Source: Deltaproteobacteria bacterium (GTDB lineage: Bacteria; Myxococcota; XYA12-FULL-58-9; JAUUZB01). From it: a stretch of 6,685 bases of DNA. Both the position numbers and the translations under genes were made by a program. Numbering within the stretch: the first letter of the stretch is position 1; every line of letters starts with the position of its first letter. This document shows positions 5,351-6,685 of the stretch, in pieces. The stretch lies in NCBI GenBank assembly GCA_030590185.1, contig JAUUZB010000229.1, positions 1 to 6,685 of the forward strand, read 5' to 3'. The notes beneath the pieces are model-generated. The model searched no databases. It saw only the letters and a list, made by a program, of their open reading frames with translations, and was not told where the DNA came from.

Positions 5351-6685
5351 ATGCGCGACGTGACCTGGCGCCCCCGACAACGACCCGAGCGCAAGAGCAA
5401 GCGGTTGCGCCCGGTCGCTCTGGTCGCGGCGTTGATCGCCGTCAACGTTGGGGTGTTTCTCTATCACGGCGATCCGCGTCCCGCGGTTGCGTCGGAGGCC
5501 GACGAGAAGAGCGAGCCGGCGGCCGGGACCGAGTCCGGGACCGAGTCCGGGACGGAGTCCGCGAGCGCGGCAGAGACAACGACCGAGCCGACCCGCGAGG
5601 GTATCGCCGCGGTGATCGACACGGGCGCGCCCGAGCCCTTTGACCCGACCTTTGGCATGCGCGCCCCGGGCCCGGTGCACCGGAGCGAGGTCGCACGTTT
5701 GCGCAGCGGCCAAACCGCGGCGGCGGCGCTGGCAGAGGCCGGGGTGCTCGGCGAGGACATCCAACCCGCCCTGGCGAGCTTGACCGACCTGGTCGATTTC
5801 CGGCGTCTGCACCCGGGGCCTATTTTCAAGGCGCGCCTCGACCGCACCGGCAATCTCCTGTCGATGGACGTCATCCGCGGACGGCTGGACCAGACCCGCA
5901 CCGAACGCCGGGGAGAGAGTTGGTTCGCGTCCCGTATCGACGTGCCGGTGGACAAGCTGGTGGCGGAGGTCAGCGGCCAGATCAACACCAGCCTGTGGGC
6001 GACCCTGGTCGACGAGATAGGCGAGCGCCCGAACTTGGTCCAGGATGTGGTCGAGGTCTTCGCCTGGGAGATCGATTTCTACAGCCAGGTCTTCCCCGGG
6101 GACAGCTTCAAGGTCTTGGTGGAGAAGCGTTTCGCCGAGGGGGAGTTCGTTGGTTACGGCGATCTGCTCGCCGCGGAGTTCATCTCCGACGGTATCTCCC
6201 ACCGCGGCTTCATCCACCGGCCGCCGGTCCCCGAGGGCCGCGAGGCGGGCAAGGCTATGCCGGTCACGTATTACAACGCCGCCGGCGAATCGATGCGCAA
6301 GCAGCTCCTCAAGGCGCCGCTCAAGTACGGCCCGGTCACCAGCGGCTTTGGCAAGCGGCGGCATCCCATCCTCGGCTACACGCGCAACCACAACGGCATC
6401 GACTATGGGGTTCCCCAGGGCACCGCCATCTGGTCGGTGGGGGACGGACGGGTTCAGCGGGCAGGTTGGAACGGTGGCTACGGTCGCTTCATCGAGATCC
6501 GGCACGCCAACGGCTGGACCTCCGCCTACGCGTATCTCTCGAAGATCAAGGTCAAGGCGGGCCAGCGGGTCCTACAGAAAGAGATCATCGGCAACGTCGG
6601 CAATACCGGCATGTCGACCGGCCCGCACCTGCATTACGAGCTGCGCCGGGAGGGCAAGCACGTCAACCCCGCGACCCAAAAGTTC
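5351..6685 (+). CDS. Membrane-anchored M23 (LytM-type) peptidase, 3' end cut by window
   Basis: The 445 residues present read in one frame to the window edge with no stop. The protein is of the MepM/OapA/Csd3 type, murein endopeptidases that cut peptide cross-links in the periplasm. A basic N-terminus (RPRQRPERKSKRLRP) precedes one membrane segment (22-38), giving an inner-membrane anchor with the rest outside. A Gly-Thr-Glu-Ser linker (59-70) and a low-complexity region follow. Residues about 110-290 match the Csd3/OapA-style middle domain (EVFAWEIDFYSQVFPGDSFKVL, 235-256; YGDLLAAEFI, 269-278). The M23 domain starts near 325: SGFGKRRHP, HNGIDYG with H347 and D351 as zinc ligands, and GPHLHYE with H426 and zinc ligand H428. 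The conserved YxHL histidine is Tyr395 here (AYAYLS), so activity may be reduced or altered. Little of the catalytic domain should be missing. It has its own promoter and no overlap with the upstream lipoprotein gene. Confidence 0.93.
   Translation, partial: MRDVTWRPRQRPERKSKRLRPVALVAALIAVNVGVFLYHGDPRPAVASEADEKSEPAAGTESGTESGTESASAAETTTEPTREGIAAVIDTGAPEPFDPTFGMRAPGPVHRSEVARLRSGQTAAAALAEAGVLGEDIQPALASLTDLVDFRRLHPGPIFKARLDRTGNLLSMDVIRGRLDQTRTERRGESWFASRIDVPVDKLVAEVSGQINTSLWATLVDEIGERPNLVQDVVEVFAWEIDFYSQVFPGDSFKVLVEKRFAEGEFVGYGDLLAAEFISDGISHRGFIHRPPVPEGREAGKAMPVTYYNAAGESMRKQLLKAPLKYGPVTSGFGKRRHPILGYTRNHNGIDYGVPQGTAIWSVGDGRVQRAGWNGGYGRFIEIRHANGWTSAYAYLSKIKVKAGQRVLQKEIIGNVGNTGMSTGPHLHYELRREGKHVNPATQKF
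5525..5560 (+). repeat. In-frame 12-bp tandem repeat (three copies) in the M23 gene
   Basis: GGGACCGAGTCC occurs twice and GGGACGGAGTCC once, encoding Gly-Thr-Glu-Ser three times (residues 59-70). It lies between the membrane anchor and the folded periplasmic part, so it probably acts as a flexible spacer whose length can change in four-residue steps. Confidence 0.93.

Noticed and set aside
4475..6505. A 676-codon open frame on the minus strand
   Set aside because: It lies opposite two well-supported genes (IgGFc-type and M23). Strong G/C bias at third positions on the + strand removes stops from the antisense frame. Its translation has no recognisable domain.

Overview
This GC-rich window carries four protein genes, all on the + strand, behind about 990 bases of repeat-rich DNA. 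Its best fit is a Myxococcota (former Deltaproteobacteria) genome. The evidence is a DUF222-type HNH protein of the class common there (ELTRVAEPETE and ECDAQ motifs, RuvA-C-like tail), an IgGFc-binding-type surface lipoprotein with Cys-rich ends, and a small Cys-rich lipoprotein. This is recognition of family style, not a database result.

Layout. Positions 1-100 are a tandem octanucleotide array (GCGGCGGT with GCGATGGT variants) cut by the window start. Positions 101-596 hold no convincing gene, only a short 9-bp repeat and some palindromes. Positions 597-884 are a tandem array with a 60-bp period. Each unit carries a hairpin-forming inverted repeat, and the fourth unit is displaced by exactly 42 bp. 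An AT-rich promoter-like patch follows, then the HNH protein gene (993-2309). A non-coding gap with an extended -10 promoter candidate leads to a 108-residue Cys-rich lipoprotein (2604-2930). After another gap comes a 687-residue IgGFc-binding-type lipoprotein (3194-5257) with its own promoter candidate. The last gene starts at 5351 behind the best promoter and ribosome binding site in the window. It is a membrane-anchored M23 peptidase of the MepM/OapA/Csd3 type and runs off the right edge.

The genes do not look like one operon: the gaps are 93 to 294 bases and three of the four have their own promoter candidate. The last three products are all predicted to be exported or envelope-anchored (two lipoproteins, one inner-membrane-anchored cell-wall enzyme), so 2604-6685 reads as an envelope neighbourhood. 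The HNH gene with its repeat array looks like a separate accessory unit. Third codon positions are more mixed in the HNH and small lipoprotein genes than in the strongly G/C-ending last two.

I see no complete new system. The points most worth checking are the Tyr in place of the usual catalytic-site His in the M23 domain, the 60-bp hairpin array ahead of the HNH gene, and the unusual spacing in the HNH motif.
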